This document shows, piece by piece, positions 12,401 through 24,400 of a DNA stretch of 64,000 nt. The notes below the pieces were generated by a model, which saw only the letters and a list, made by a program, of their open reading frames with translations, was not told where the DNA came from and did not search any database. Each line of letters starts with the position of its first letter. Position 1 is the stretch's first letter. Origin of the DNA: Blastobasis lacticolella (lineage: Eukaryota > Arthropoda > Insecta > Lepidoptera > Blastobasidae); assembly GCA_905147135.1 (NCBI GenBank), contig LR990043.1:18105584-18169583 (forward strand), given 5' to 3'. The position numbers were made by a program, and so were the translations under genes.

Positions 12401-15400
12401 CTCATACGCACGCGACAAAGACGCTTCACGAACTAGCCGATATGCATAATTTACAACCGAAATCTTTATCATATTATAAAAATAAATAACAATTACTATA
12501 TTTCCCCCTTACCGGCATCGGCTGGTCCGGCTGCAGCTGCGTGGGCGGCGCGGGCGCGAACCCGCCCGGGAACATGAACCCGCCCATGTTGTAGCCGCCC
12601 ATGCCACCCACGGCGCCCATGCCGCCCACGGCACCCATGCCGCCAACGGCGCCCATGCCGCCCATTCCCATCATGCCCATGCTGTGGAACGGGTGTAAGG
12701 TTTTATTTAGATACACAAAATGACTTTAAACGCGTTAAAAGCGCCTACTCAGTGGTGGGACGATATTTGTGGAATAGGAAGAATGCATTATTTGAGTGCC
12801 ACAAATTGTGACCAATATTGGATATTATCTCAATGTCAACAACAGCGACGCTGCAGATAAGTTTGTGACGAATTAATATGAATCATATCATGAAAAGCTG
12901 ATGCGGCCTTTTTAGACTCCCAGGTTTCCGAATTCGAGTCACTAGCTTCTGCCTGCAACTTAAACCGCGTAAACATCCTTTAAATCGGAACACAACAATG
13001 CAATCCTTCCTTCCTTAAAATACCTTCGTTCCAATACTGCGTTATAATACGTTTTGGATTTGTGGGGAACAGATGTCTGGCCATGCCACCCCCGCCAGGT
13101 ACGGGAAGTAGAGGCCGGCCCAAGAAGCGATGGCTGGACGTCGTTAAGAGTGACATGCGTGCCAACAGACTCACCACAAAGGATGCCGAAGACCAAGCAA
13201 AGTGGGCTAAGAAAGCAGGAAGGCGGACCCCGGGCCCCCGCGTGTTGCGCGGGAGTGCAAACGGGATTTAACGCCGAGATGATGATGCTGAATACGTTAT
13301 GGATATGTATTTGGGCCAAATAAAGACTATGTCTATGTCAATAATTGTCGTTTCAGTGTGTGTTTACTCACTTGGGCACGCAGAACGGCTGCGGCGGGAA
13401 GTAGGACTGGAAGTCGGGCCGCCACTCGGGCGGTAGGACCACGTTCCCGCCCGGCCCCACCACGCCGCCCGGGAACATCGCCCACCCGTTCATTTGTTCC
13501 GCGCCCTGCGAACATTCGTCATCATTTATCAATATTGGTTTATAAGGTTTAATTTATCGTGAGATTGAGAATGGCAGCTTTAGAGAACGTGTTTGGTAGT
13601 TCATTAAGTGCGCTGTGAAGATTTCGATACTCCAATATTATGTTGTGTAATCGAAAATAATAATAAGTATATAGGAGTGACAGATTTAGCGTTCCTTTGT
13701 ATTTCTCAGCGTGTTTCTAGCTAAGATGCCAATCGCGTCGTAGCGATTCTATTGCGAATGACGATCGGAATTTGTCGGCTACATTCGGCCATCACAGCGT
13801 TCGCAGTACGACACCAATCGAACGTAGACGACAAGTCCCGAACACCAATCACAATAGAATCGTTAAAAAGCGATTGGCATATTAGCAAACCCGCTGAGTT
13901 GCGGGAGGGAGCGAGGGATATTGGTAACTAGCGACCCGCCCCAGTTGAGTTGAGTTGTATTTTGCTACAATAGAGAAACGAGCAAGAAAGTGAGATTCCT
14001 TTTTGGGCAGCCATAGCGAGCGGACGTGCCATCTGGCGCGCATTTACGACCCCGTTGAGTCAAGTGCCCAAAAAGTTGTCGTTCCCGGTGTGCCCGTGCT
14101 TTGCAATTGCAACAGTTTTCACGGTGTTTCCGTTTGCAATATAGTAGCGACACCCTAGCCCGGTTTAAGTGTTGTGCGGTGTAGTGGTTTATTGTTATCC
14201 TAAGGTGTAGTGTCAGTGACAGTGATCGACGGAGAAGCCCACCTAAGCCTGCGCTGCAGCACCAACAGTGCGCAGCACGCCGCGCTGTAGCACCAACAGA
14301 GCGCAGCCGCATCTCCCTGCTGATACCAGCACACCAACACCGCCACATAACCCGCTAACGACACACCTGAGCTCCGAACCCGGTGAGGGCGTTCCTAATA
14401 ATATTATCACATATCCCCTAAACACATTATGTACCTCAGTCTTCACTATCATAAGTTTCAGTACACTAAATTTTAAATCTCCCTACTGTTCATGTTATAT
14501 GTATTTTGGAATACAAATGCACACTTAAACACAACATAAAGTACCACCTAACTAAACCCAGGCGCCATATAGAGGACATAATATAGATAGGTGTCCCAAA
14601 ATATCCAACACCGCCCTGAATCGAGACCCATTTGTAATAATAGCGTTCAAGGTTCTAGCGTCAATAGAAGTGGAATACCTATCAGAAAAACCGTACACGC
14701 TACCAGCAAGCTCTACCAAGAGTAGCGTGTGTTCTAACCTACTTCTTTTTCAGATTATATGAATATTATAAACCGCGAGACAAACTAGCAAAATCAATTT
14801 GCTAAATTATTTAAAACTTGCGTCCCAAAATAAAGCACAAGTCAATACGTATCTACTTTGCGACTCATAAAAACCGCATACCACTGCCTTAAAGTAGGTA
14901 CCAGGAACTCAAAACTTGCAACTTTCTAACACAAACAAAGAAAGAAACCGACAAAAAATAGGTGAAGGGTCCAGGCTGCCCACTTAAAAACAATAAGAAC
15001 ACATTTCCACATTGCGCAAGGGAGAACAAAAAAGACTATTTGACCGTCTTAAGCTTGTGTACTTATTGTTTATAGTATCGAGATTTTTCGGCGTTAGTTA
15101 AACACCAAGGATCAGCTTCCTGTTCAACAAAAGTGCAGAGCGAACCAATCCGGGCAAATAACTTAACAAAGCCGCTAGATTAACATTTACAGGCAGGCCT
15201 GACATCCTATTCTGACCCACATACGTATAGAGCACAAGCTCGCAGCAAGCCTTATCAGGAACAGCTTGTATCGGATCTAACCTACTTCTTTTTCAGATTA
15301 CTTAAATATCAGTAACCGCGTGACAAACTAACAAACAATATTTAATTAACGTAAACACGCGTCTCTAAATACGGCACAAACCACTACCCACCAAAAAGCA

Positions 15401-18400
15401 GGTACAAATTGCAGCAAACTGGAAGAGAGAAACCGACAAAAAACACTGAACGAACACTTAAAGACAATCAAGAAAGGTGAACAAAAAACAAGGGACCGAG
15501 CATATCTAGGTACCAACCGACTAAAGAAACGAAAGTGCGCAACATCTGGTGAGCATCATGGCACAAAAATCGCAGCAAACTACAATAAGACACATGGCTA
15601 AAGACGGCAACTGTCTCTTTAGGGCTATCGCAGATCAACTAAATGAAGTATATTTCCTGACATTCGAACACCAGGCAGTGCGCCGAGACCTAGCCACATA
15701 TGTAGCGGACAACAGAAAATTAAATAGAATACACCTAGCTCTTTTAAACAGCATACAAGATGCGAACATAGGAACCCCAGAGCAATCTATCGAAGAGAGG
15801 ATAGATCTGTACATTCGATCGCAACTCAACGACGGCTTCTGGGGAGGAGAAGAAACAATAATAGCGGCATGCGAGTTCTACTTAGTGAATGTGCACGTGC
15901 ACACAAACTATACCACGCCGCTGGTTTACAGTCCTGAAAACGAACAATCATCGGCCTGCATACACCTACAATTCGAAAATAATCATTACAACAGCTTAAT
16001 AGTCACAAACTCGCAAGGACCACAACAAAATATATGCCTCTCGGACAGATCACAAAGTACAACGTCGCAATCGGAAACCGAGCCGTCTAACAGCTACCCT
16101 GTGGACTCAACGGGGCTAAGACTATTAAGGCCGTCACCTGAACAACCAAAGAACCCCGTACCCTGTAGTAAATTACGCATAGCCACGTGGAATGTACGCG
16201 GCTGTTCGAAAGCACTAGAAAAAAAGAAAATTGACAGTGAGTTACAGAGGCGCCAAATAACAATAGCCGGCTTACAAGAGACACATCTCTCGAAAGGGGA
16301 CTACGTATCGGCAAACTATAACTGGATACTAACAGGAGGATCCCGATCAATGGAAAGAAGGGGAGTAGCCCTGCTCATCAGCAACAGGGTGACCCACGAT
16401 GTAATCAAAGTCCACCGTATAGATAGTAATAGCTTAGCAGCACACATCAGAATTAATATACAGGATAAGGTATCCCCATTAGACCTCCTCGTTATAACCA
16501 CCCATCTACCATCGACATCATCAAACACCCTGGCCAAAATAGGTACTCTCATTACAAAGTCGTCGAATCAAACTCAATTGCTCCTTATCGGGGACTTTAA
16601 TGCCCACATTGGTAAAGAAGATGCTAAACATCTCGCCTCCAATTTAGTAGGTACGAACCTATACCACCAGAAACCGAACCAAAACGGAGACCTACTGATG
16701 TCATTTATCCAACAGCACAACCTTCGTATAAATAGTACTTGGGGCCGCCCATCATGTAAAACTACATGGAAGATGGGAAAAAAGCACTCCCAAATAGACC
16801 ACATCATATCGCGCTGCACTAACACAATCTGGTTCGATTATATAAAAGGCGAATGGTCATCCGAAATAAAAACAGACCACAAATTGATCTCGGGAAATAT
16901 TAGAATATCCTCCGCTCAAATACCTCAAAAAAGCCAAACAAAATCTAATACGGGAAAAGCGTCAAACGAACCAAGCGCCTTTAGATTTGATTTCAGGCTA
17001 TACGACTATAGCGCGTTACAAGGAGGCGAAACAAGGGACAGCTTTCAAAATAAGGTAATCGAAAAGCTGGAAAAATATAACCTACATCCAAATACAGCCG
17101 CGGATATTTCCAGTACATGGCAATCGTTAAATAATATTCTAAAACGATCGGCCCAGGAAACCCTACAAAAAACTAAAGTACGGTCCAGAGAGGTACGTAG
17201 AGCACTAGCTAACTTACAGAAAGCCCGATTCCTGTACAAGTTTAATTCAAACAACGTAAATTATAAAAGAGAAGTAACTAAAGCGCGAACCGCGTATCGC
17301 AACGCTACGGAACAGGAAGACATGGAGGACTGCAGGCGTTTTTTTCAAAACCTGAGCAAACAACACAGAGCAATAAGGATGAAAGTCACTTACAAATATC
17401 TCAAAAAACACAAAACAAAAACAAACCGATCACAAAGTAAGTATTACATTCCAATGTCCAATTGGATAGGCGAGTTAAATAAAGTGAAGGGTCCCACCAT
17501 AAATACGGTCCCCGAAAAAGGTCCAATTGAAACGGATCACCCAGATGAAGCGACAATAACAAAAATTATAAAAAATATGAAGAGTGGTACCGTCCCGGGA
17601 ACGGATCATGTCGTCGTGGAATTATACAAAGCGGCACCACCCACCTTCACAGAGCAACTCGTAAAAGTTATGCAAGAGGCTTGGGTTAAAAACGCAATAC
17701 CAGAGGATTGGAAACTCACAAGACAGGTTCCAATTCCAAAGATCAAAAACCCTAAAAGGACGTCCGACTTCCGAAAAATATCAATATGCAATGTCGGTTA
17801 CAGGATATACGCTAACTTCATATTAAAAAAATTAGACGAAAAAATCCAGTTAGGAAATTACCAAGCAGCTTTCCTACAAGATCGTTCGACCGACGATCAC
17901 ATGTTCACTATAAGAAGGGTACTGGATTCCAATTGGAAAGCAGGCACCAAAACATATGTCGTAGCCCTCGACATAGAACAAGCCTTTGACACGGTCAATC
18001 TCGATGCACTCAGAGATATACTCCTCACCCGAACTGGAACACATCTAACTAATAGGATAATAGAGGCCTGTATGCAGGAGAAAACCCTTATCTCATGGTG
18101 CGGCCAGAACTCCGATATCATAAACAAAGGAAAAGGAGTTAAGCAGGGATGCCCACTATCACCCAGACTATTTACCCTAGTCATGGACGAAGTGCTGCGA
18201 ACACTTGAGGAGGAAGACGACGAGCTTACTTTGGATCAGGACCATAATATTACGATGCCGCTCATCCTTTCATTCGCCGACGACCTGATTCTAATTGGTA
18301 CGGATATAGTCAAATTGGACCAGACAATAACAAGATTAAAAATACTACTTGAATCGGTAGGACTTGTTATAAATGGTTCCAAGACAAAATTAATAATCAG

Positions 18401-21400
18401 AGATCCATCCAACCCACCCAACGGTACTGCTCCCAGCAGTGTCCACCTAGGGGGAGTGTCAATCCAACCCGTGAAGGAAATAAAATATCTAGGGACGTAT
18501 CTCACAGCATCCCATGACAGACGAAATTGTATAAAACACAGGTGCGACAAAGCCGTCACAAACTCCAAAATCGTAAACGCGTTTATAAAAAACAACAGAC
18601 TGGAATGGAAAATCACAAGACTAATCTACAAAATGGTCATATGCCCCACGATGACCTACGGTTTGAACGTGGCGTCCCAAACAAAGGCTAATCGATCCAA
18701 GCTACGACGATACGAAAGATTCATCTTGGGAGGTATGTTAAATCTATCCAGAGAGAAACCCAATAAGAAAATATGGCAGATTTTAGATGGAAAAACTATA
18801 ACAAAAATAATAAAAGTAAGGAGGCTGACATACTACGGCCACATAATGAGGCACGAGAACCCGCACATACTACAGGCAGCCCTACAACACTCAGAAAGTA
18901 AGCGTAAAGTTGGTCGACCTATATTTACCTGGGAAGACTCGTTGAACCACGACATAGATAAATATACAACGAAGTCGAAACAAGACTGGCAGGCGATGGC
19001 AGTGAATAGGAGTGAAATGAAAAACGAAGCCGGGAAAATATACCAAGCACCGGAGACAGACTCCGAATCGGAGGTAGAGGGCCCACACAACACAACATAA
19101 CGACGGACATTGGAGAAAGCAAACAAGAACGACCATGAATACTAACGAATGTCAAGCAGAGGATATCGTCGTAGTTAGGCAGATTAAATATTACAACACG
19201 CCGGTGGAAAGAAGGCACCACTTGCAAAAAGATTATGGTTGCTCACGACTGGACATCGTGGGAAAGGCCACCTGGAACATGACATCAAGAATACCCAACA
19301 CCAAAGACAAAACAAAACAAGAACAGATCAAGGGAACAACCACAGCAGTCTTTACCATCCTTCTTTATTATATTACACAAAAAGTATAGTATCTATCCTC
19401 CTTTAAACTGACTCGATGCTAGTATTCTTGTCGGCTCCAAATCCTTTCGCTCCCATCCTGACTGCGACAGCCCTACACTCCCCTTCGCATCTACGTACAC
19501 ACTGGTATCTCGGGCTGGAGGTAGCGCAAATCAGTGGAGGACGAGGTCTGGTGTCGCCTAAAATCAACAACTCCCACGTCTGATGCTGTATCCGGAGCAA
19601 ACCAGCTCTTTGGGTGAGACCCGTGACAACCACTGGGCTTGGTTGCTCAAAATACAAGTACAGACGACGGAACCACCAAGTATGGCGATGCCGTACCCAG
19701 TTCTTGCTGATATGATCTACATACACCCTTGCAGAAGCATTTCTGGCTGGTGTTGTACCTGAACGGAACGGAACGGAATAGAGAAACGAGCAAGAAAGTG
19801 ACCTAATGGTAAGTAATCACTACCGACCACGGACACCCGTACCGCCATCTGAATGTCTGTCTCTATGTTGCACGTACGTAGCTGTGGGTAGTTCTCCGGC
19901 CAATAGCGGCGTGTCTGTGTGTCTGCCGTACCTGCGGGTAGTTCTCCGGCCAGTGGTAGCGCTCGTCCTGGCGCTCCTGGCGCGCGCGGTCGGCGGCGGC
20001 GGCGGCGGCGGCGACCGCGGCCGGGGCGTGTCTGTGTGTCTGCCTACCTGCGGGTAGTTCTCCGGCCAGTGGTAGCGCTCGTCCTGGCGCTCCTGGCGCG
20101 CGCGGTCGGCGGCGGCGGCGGTGGCGACCGCGGCCGGGGCGTGTCTGTGTGTCTGCCTACCTGCGGGTAGTTCTCCGGCCAGTGGTAGCGCTCGTCCTGG
20201 CGCTCCTGGCGCGCGCGGTCGGCGGCGGCGGCGGTGGCGACCGCGGCCGGGGCGTGTCTGTGTGTCTGCCTACCTGCGGGTAGTTCTCCGGCCAGTGGTA
20301 GCGCTCGTCCTGGCGCTCCTGGCGCGCGCGGTCGGCGGCGGCGGCGGTGGCGACCGCGGCCGGGGCGTGTCTGTGTGTCTGCCTACCTGCGGGTAGTTCT
20401 CCGGCCAGTGGTAGCGCTCGTCCTGGCGCTCCTGGCGCGCGCGGTCGGCGGCGGCGGCGGCGGCGGCGACCGCGGCCGGGGCGTGTCTGTGTGTCTGCCT
20501 ACCTGCGGGTAGTTCTCCGGCCAGTGGTAGCGCTCGTCCTGGCGCTCCTGGCGCGCGCGGTCGGCGGCGGCGGCGGTGGCGACCGCGGCCGGGGCGTGTC
20601 TGTGTGTCTGCCTACCTGCGGGTAGTTCTCCGGCCAGTGGTAGCGCTCGTCCTGGCGCTCCTGGCGCGCGCGGTCGGCGGCGGCGGCGGTGGCGACCGCG
20701 GCCGGGGCGTGTCTGTGTGTCTGCCTACCTGCGGGTAGTTCTCCGGCCAGTGGTAGCGCTCGTCCTGGCGCTCCTGGCGCGCGCGGTCGGCGGCGGCGGC
20801 GGCGGCGGCGAACGCGCGCCGGCGCTCCTCCTTGCCCACTGGTGGGACTGCCGCCAGCACGCGCTCCGAAAGACTGGGGGTCCGACAGTTGCTAGGTTAA
20901 CTTCGGAACAGCGGCCTTAGCCAAGAACTTGCGTTAATCTACAATCGTTTGTGGTAGAAAAATGTATGGGATTTGATATAAGCTATCGTTATCTGACATA
21001 AGCTGTTTGTGGTAGAAATTCTTGGTCCATAGACAATTCACGCACTTTCGGTGTACAAAGGAGGCGGATTGGCGGATGATCCTACACAATCAGAGTCAAT
21101 GTAGATGTTGGTAGAAATAGTCGAACTTCGAGCTGTCAATTTCTACCATACACGCATCACGCAAGCGGAGCTGTCAAAGATGGCTAGACCGGCTGGAGAG
21201 CTCCCGTCTATAGCTCCGGCCGAACCGGCGTAACCAAAGTAAATGCGAAACTGGAGCGTAAATAGCGCGGCGAACGCTGTCCGTGTTATCAAATGGCGCC
21301 TTGCACACCTCCGCGACCGTAGCACGGGAATGCAGCGTCGACAGGACGGTACGCACACGTCTTGTGGTCAAATGTGTTTACAGATTTCTTATATAAAACC

Positions 21401-24400
21401 TGTATTCAAGGTTCGCGAAGCAGTCGCTTAGGTGTGCACGCTGTTTCGTGTTATAGATGCTCCAGTTTTGCATCGCCGGATATTAACTGTTTGCGAGAGC
21501 TTTAGGCTTCACAGCTGTACGTGTAACCCATACGGGCCTACAATGCTCTAAAACGGGGTGGCGTTGTACGGGAGGAGTGTAAACGGATCATCGTATGGGA
21601 CAATCCGTCATTTTTGAACGATATTCTAGCCGCTCATGTCTGTCTCCGCTACGTCATCCTTTCCCCTGACCCTAAATACTAAACTACTTACTTACATGAC
21701 AGAGATGTCTCTAGCTATAAGACGTGTAACTTACACATAAAATACATTGGCCGTACATCGTGATCGTCTAGCTTTAGATACATTACAAGGACCCTCTACG
21801 TTGTGTGTTTGATAAAATCGTGTGTCTAAATAACACCTTTAAGTTTATAAAATATCGCATTAATATAAATTAATGGAAAACTCATTTAAAGGAAACAGGT
21901 TATATAGAATGACCGAACGGAAAAGTAAACCGTACAACTAGCGTGAGATCAAATCCGCAAACAAGATAAACATGTTAAAAGCCTAGGGAACAATATGCTT
22001 GCTGTGAAGGAACGAAGTCACCGCCGTTTCTTAGTTAATTGCCGCTTCAAAACATCTTAATATATTCCGTTGTTGACAATAGCCCACATGTGCGACGCGG
22101 CGTCGTTTAAAATCTCGAAAAAGGCATTTCTAAAACGATACCTTGTTTTATTTGTTCTATGGTATTTCCAAATTGCTAAAGCAATCACAATGCACCCCAA
22201 TACAAAACCCGCCATTAAAGTTGTGTGCTATTATTTAGCACCCGAATATTGCGCATTTAAACACGACACAAATACTTTTCGAAATCACATACCTATAGTG
22301 ATGTAGGTAATAACTAATCTACTGGAACGTACTTATGGCACATAAGGACCGTTACAGCATCCCGTACAGCTGTGAAACCAGCTTTACCAGACTTCGAAAG
22401 GTATAGCTTTCGAGTAAGGCGGGTATTGCCCAGTAGTAGGTTCGCCTATTATTGGCTTTACATTTATGAAAATTTTCATTGTCGCTATAGTTTAAGAGCA
22501 TTGTAAAAAATTATAATCTGTTGGCAAATTAAATAAATAAATAAAGTATTACGTAAGCAGCATTTTATAATTATGAACCACAAATGACTCACAAACATGA
22601 TTGCCCGATTACATCATCACCCCCAAGTTTTAGGGGACGCACTGGAGAGCTTAAAACTTTTTGAAAGAAATGGCGAACGATCGCCGAGTTGTTCAATACG
22701 TTGTTAGAGCTCGTCTAGTCTAAAATGACGCGCCCCACTACTAGTTAGTTGATTTCGATGTGTGAGTGCAAATATTAATAACGACACTTCATCTGTGTGG
22801 GAGCGTCGACTGCTCCAATCAAACGACGCGAGTGTCTCACCGGCAACTGAATGACCATTGGACGCAATACATATACAACGGCATTTGTATATGTATTGCG
22901 TCCATATTTTAAACTTGCTTGTGTGCGTTAATGCGATAGTGGGGCGCGTCATTTTAGATTGGACGAGCTCTACGTTATTTTTAGCAGAGTTCCTGAAGCT
23001 GGACATATTAAATTAATTACCAAAAAAAACAACAATTAGAGTATTTTTTTTTATACCAAGGTGGCAAACAAGCTTGTGGCCTGCCTGATGGTAAGCAGTC
23101 TAAATGTTGTAAGACTATAAAAGGGGTAATTGGAATTTTGTCCTGCTTAACGCCCCTTCAAGGAAAAACACACCTGTAGAACTAGAACAAAACATTGACC
23201 ATATTCTCAAAACACTCACCGTATACTGCGCCTGCCTTCAGGACTGCCCCTGCGTTTCCTGCGGTCGCGGTCATCCCTCTCCCTGTCCCGTTCTCTCTCC
23301 CTATCCCGATCCCTTTCCCTGTATCTGTCTCTTTCCCTGTCTCGCTCGCGGTCCCGTTCGCGGTCGCGGTCCCTGTCTCGGTCTCGGTCCCGGTCGCGGT
23401 CACGGTCCCGCTCCCGGTCGCGGTCGCGGTCACGGTCACGGTCGCGGTCACGGTCGCGCGCGCCGCTAGAGTCCGCGGCCCGCCGTTCCACGTTGGCCTG
23501 GCGCTCGTGTTCCTTCATCTGTTGGATACGCTCTTTCTTGGGTATCTTGAACACCTCCTGAGAATTTAGAAAGGATATGTTGTTGTCAGTTGGGACTTCT
23601 GAGTCACACAACTTGTGGAACAGTGGAAATTATGTTATCACACTTTCACACAAGCAACGGTATAGCTGGAGTTAATCGGAAGGTAAGAGACATTGGGGTG
23701 GAAATGGAAAGCGACATGATTGGACTGAACTGAATAGGTAAGTATTTAATTGATTAGTGACATTATCTAACATGATATTTCAAAATGGCGAAAATTAGTT
23801 CGTTTTGGCAACCGGGTCAGATAAGTTTGTGGTACTATAAAACAAATGGACCCATCATCTTGGCGTTAAGCTCTCGGTTATGCTCTCGCGCACGAGGGCC
23901 CGGGGTCTGCCTTGACCATTATCCAGGTTTTGGCAGATCAGGTAATTACAGTGCATCGACTGCCATCTGACTTCCGTGACCTTCTACCAGGGAAACCTGA
24001 TCAGATTGGATCATGGTTACACATTCAGTTGCCTGAATGTGCAGGTTTGGTCACGATGTTTTTCCTCACTGTAAGGTATATAACAAATGCACTACAAACG
24101 TCAAAAATAATATGACGTTCATGTTACTATCCAACACGACACGGCTAGCACAATTGTAGAGAGATCCTTTGTTTCCTTCTCTCAATAATAAGATGAAAGA
24201 GATAACAGTATCTATGAAGCGCCTTTTCCCACATATCGTGTGCGAGAGCACACTTGTGATACAGAATACCATCCTGTTTCGACCCCACCAGAATCTCCCA
24301 GCTCACCTTCAAGCTGGCCCATCTCTCGAGCAGCTGTTTGGAGAGGTCCTTGACCTTGGCCAGCATGGCCGCCTCGGCCGCCGCCGACGGCTCCGGCGAC

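Larger units (their letters stand above)
13994..19776 (+). mobile_element. Full-length OTU-endonuclease-RT non-LTR retrotransposon (RTE-like), 5.78 kb
   Basis: It has a 1.56-kb 5' UTR, one intact ORF (15558-19100) and a 3' region ending in a short (GAACG)3 tail at 19760-19776. A perfect 25-bp direct repeat flanks it (13969-13993 and 19777-19801), as expected for target-primed insertion. It lies antisense in the Set2 intron between exons 10 and 11. The short pentanucleotide tail and the RT sequence (GKGVKQGCPLSPRLFTLVMD) are RTE-like. The intact ORF and unmutated duplication indicate a recent, perhaps still active, copy. Confidence 0.9.

Noticed and set aside
19403..19726. Minus-strand frame of 107 codons in the 3' region of the OTU element
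   Set aside because: No recognised motif, and antisense to the element's transcript; more likely chance than a gene.
19875..20820. Regular repeat array as a CRISPR
   Set aside because: The units are contiguous with no unique spacers, the host is an insect, and the unit equals an exon-intron boundary.
19806..20920. Overlapping plus-strand frames rich in Arg/Ala/Gly (LRVVLRPVVALVLALLARAV repeats)
   Set aside because: Shadows of the tandem array on the antisense strand of Set2 exon 10; every unit repeats the same frame and none has an independent start or context.
23195..23569. Plus-strand Val/Pro/Phe-rich frame of 124 codons
   Set aside because: Exact antisense of the RD/RE repeat of Set2 exon 9.
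24145..24306. Extension of Set2 exon 8 past its donor
   Set aside because: The frame stays open for 50 codons, but splicing at GTGAGC after SLK joins exon 9 in phase and restores the conserved LKEVFKIPKK.
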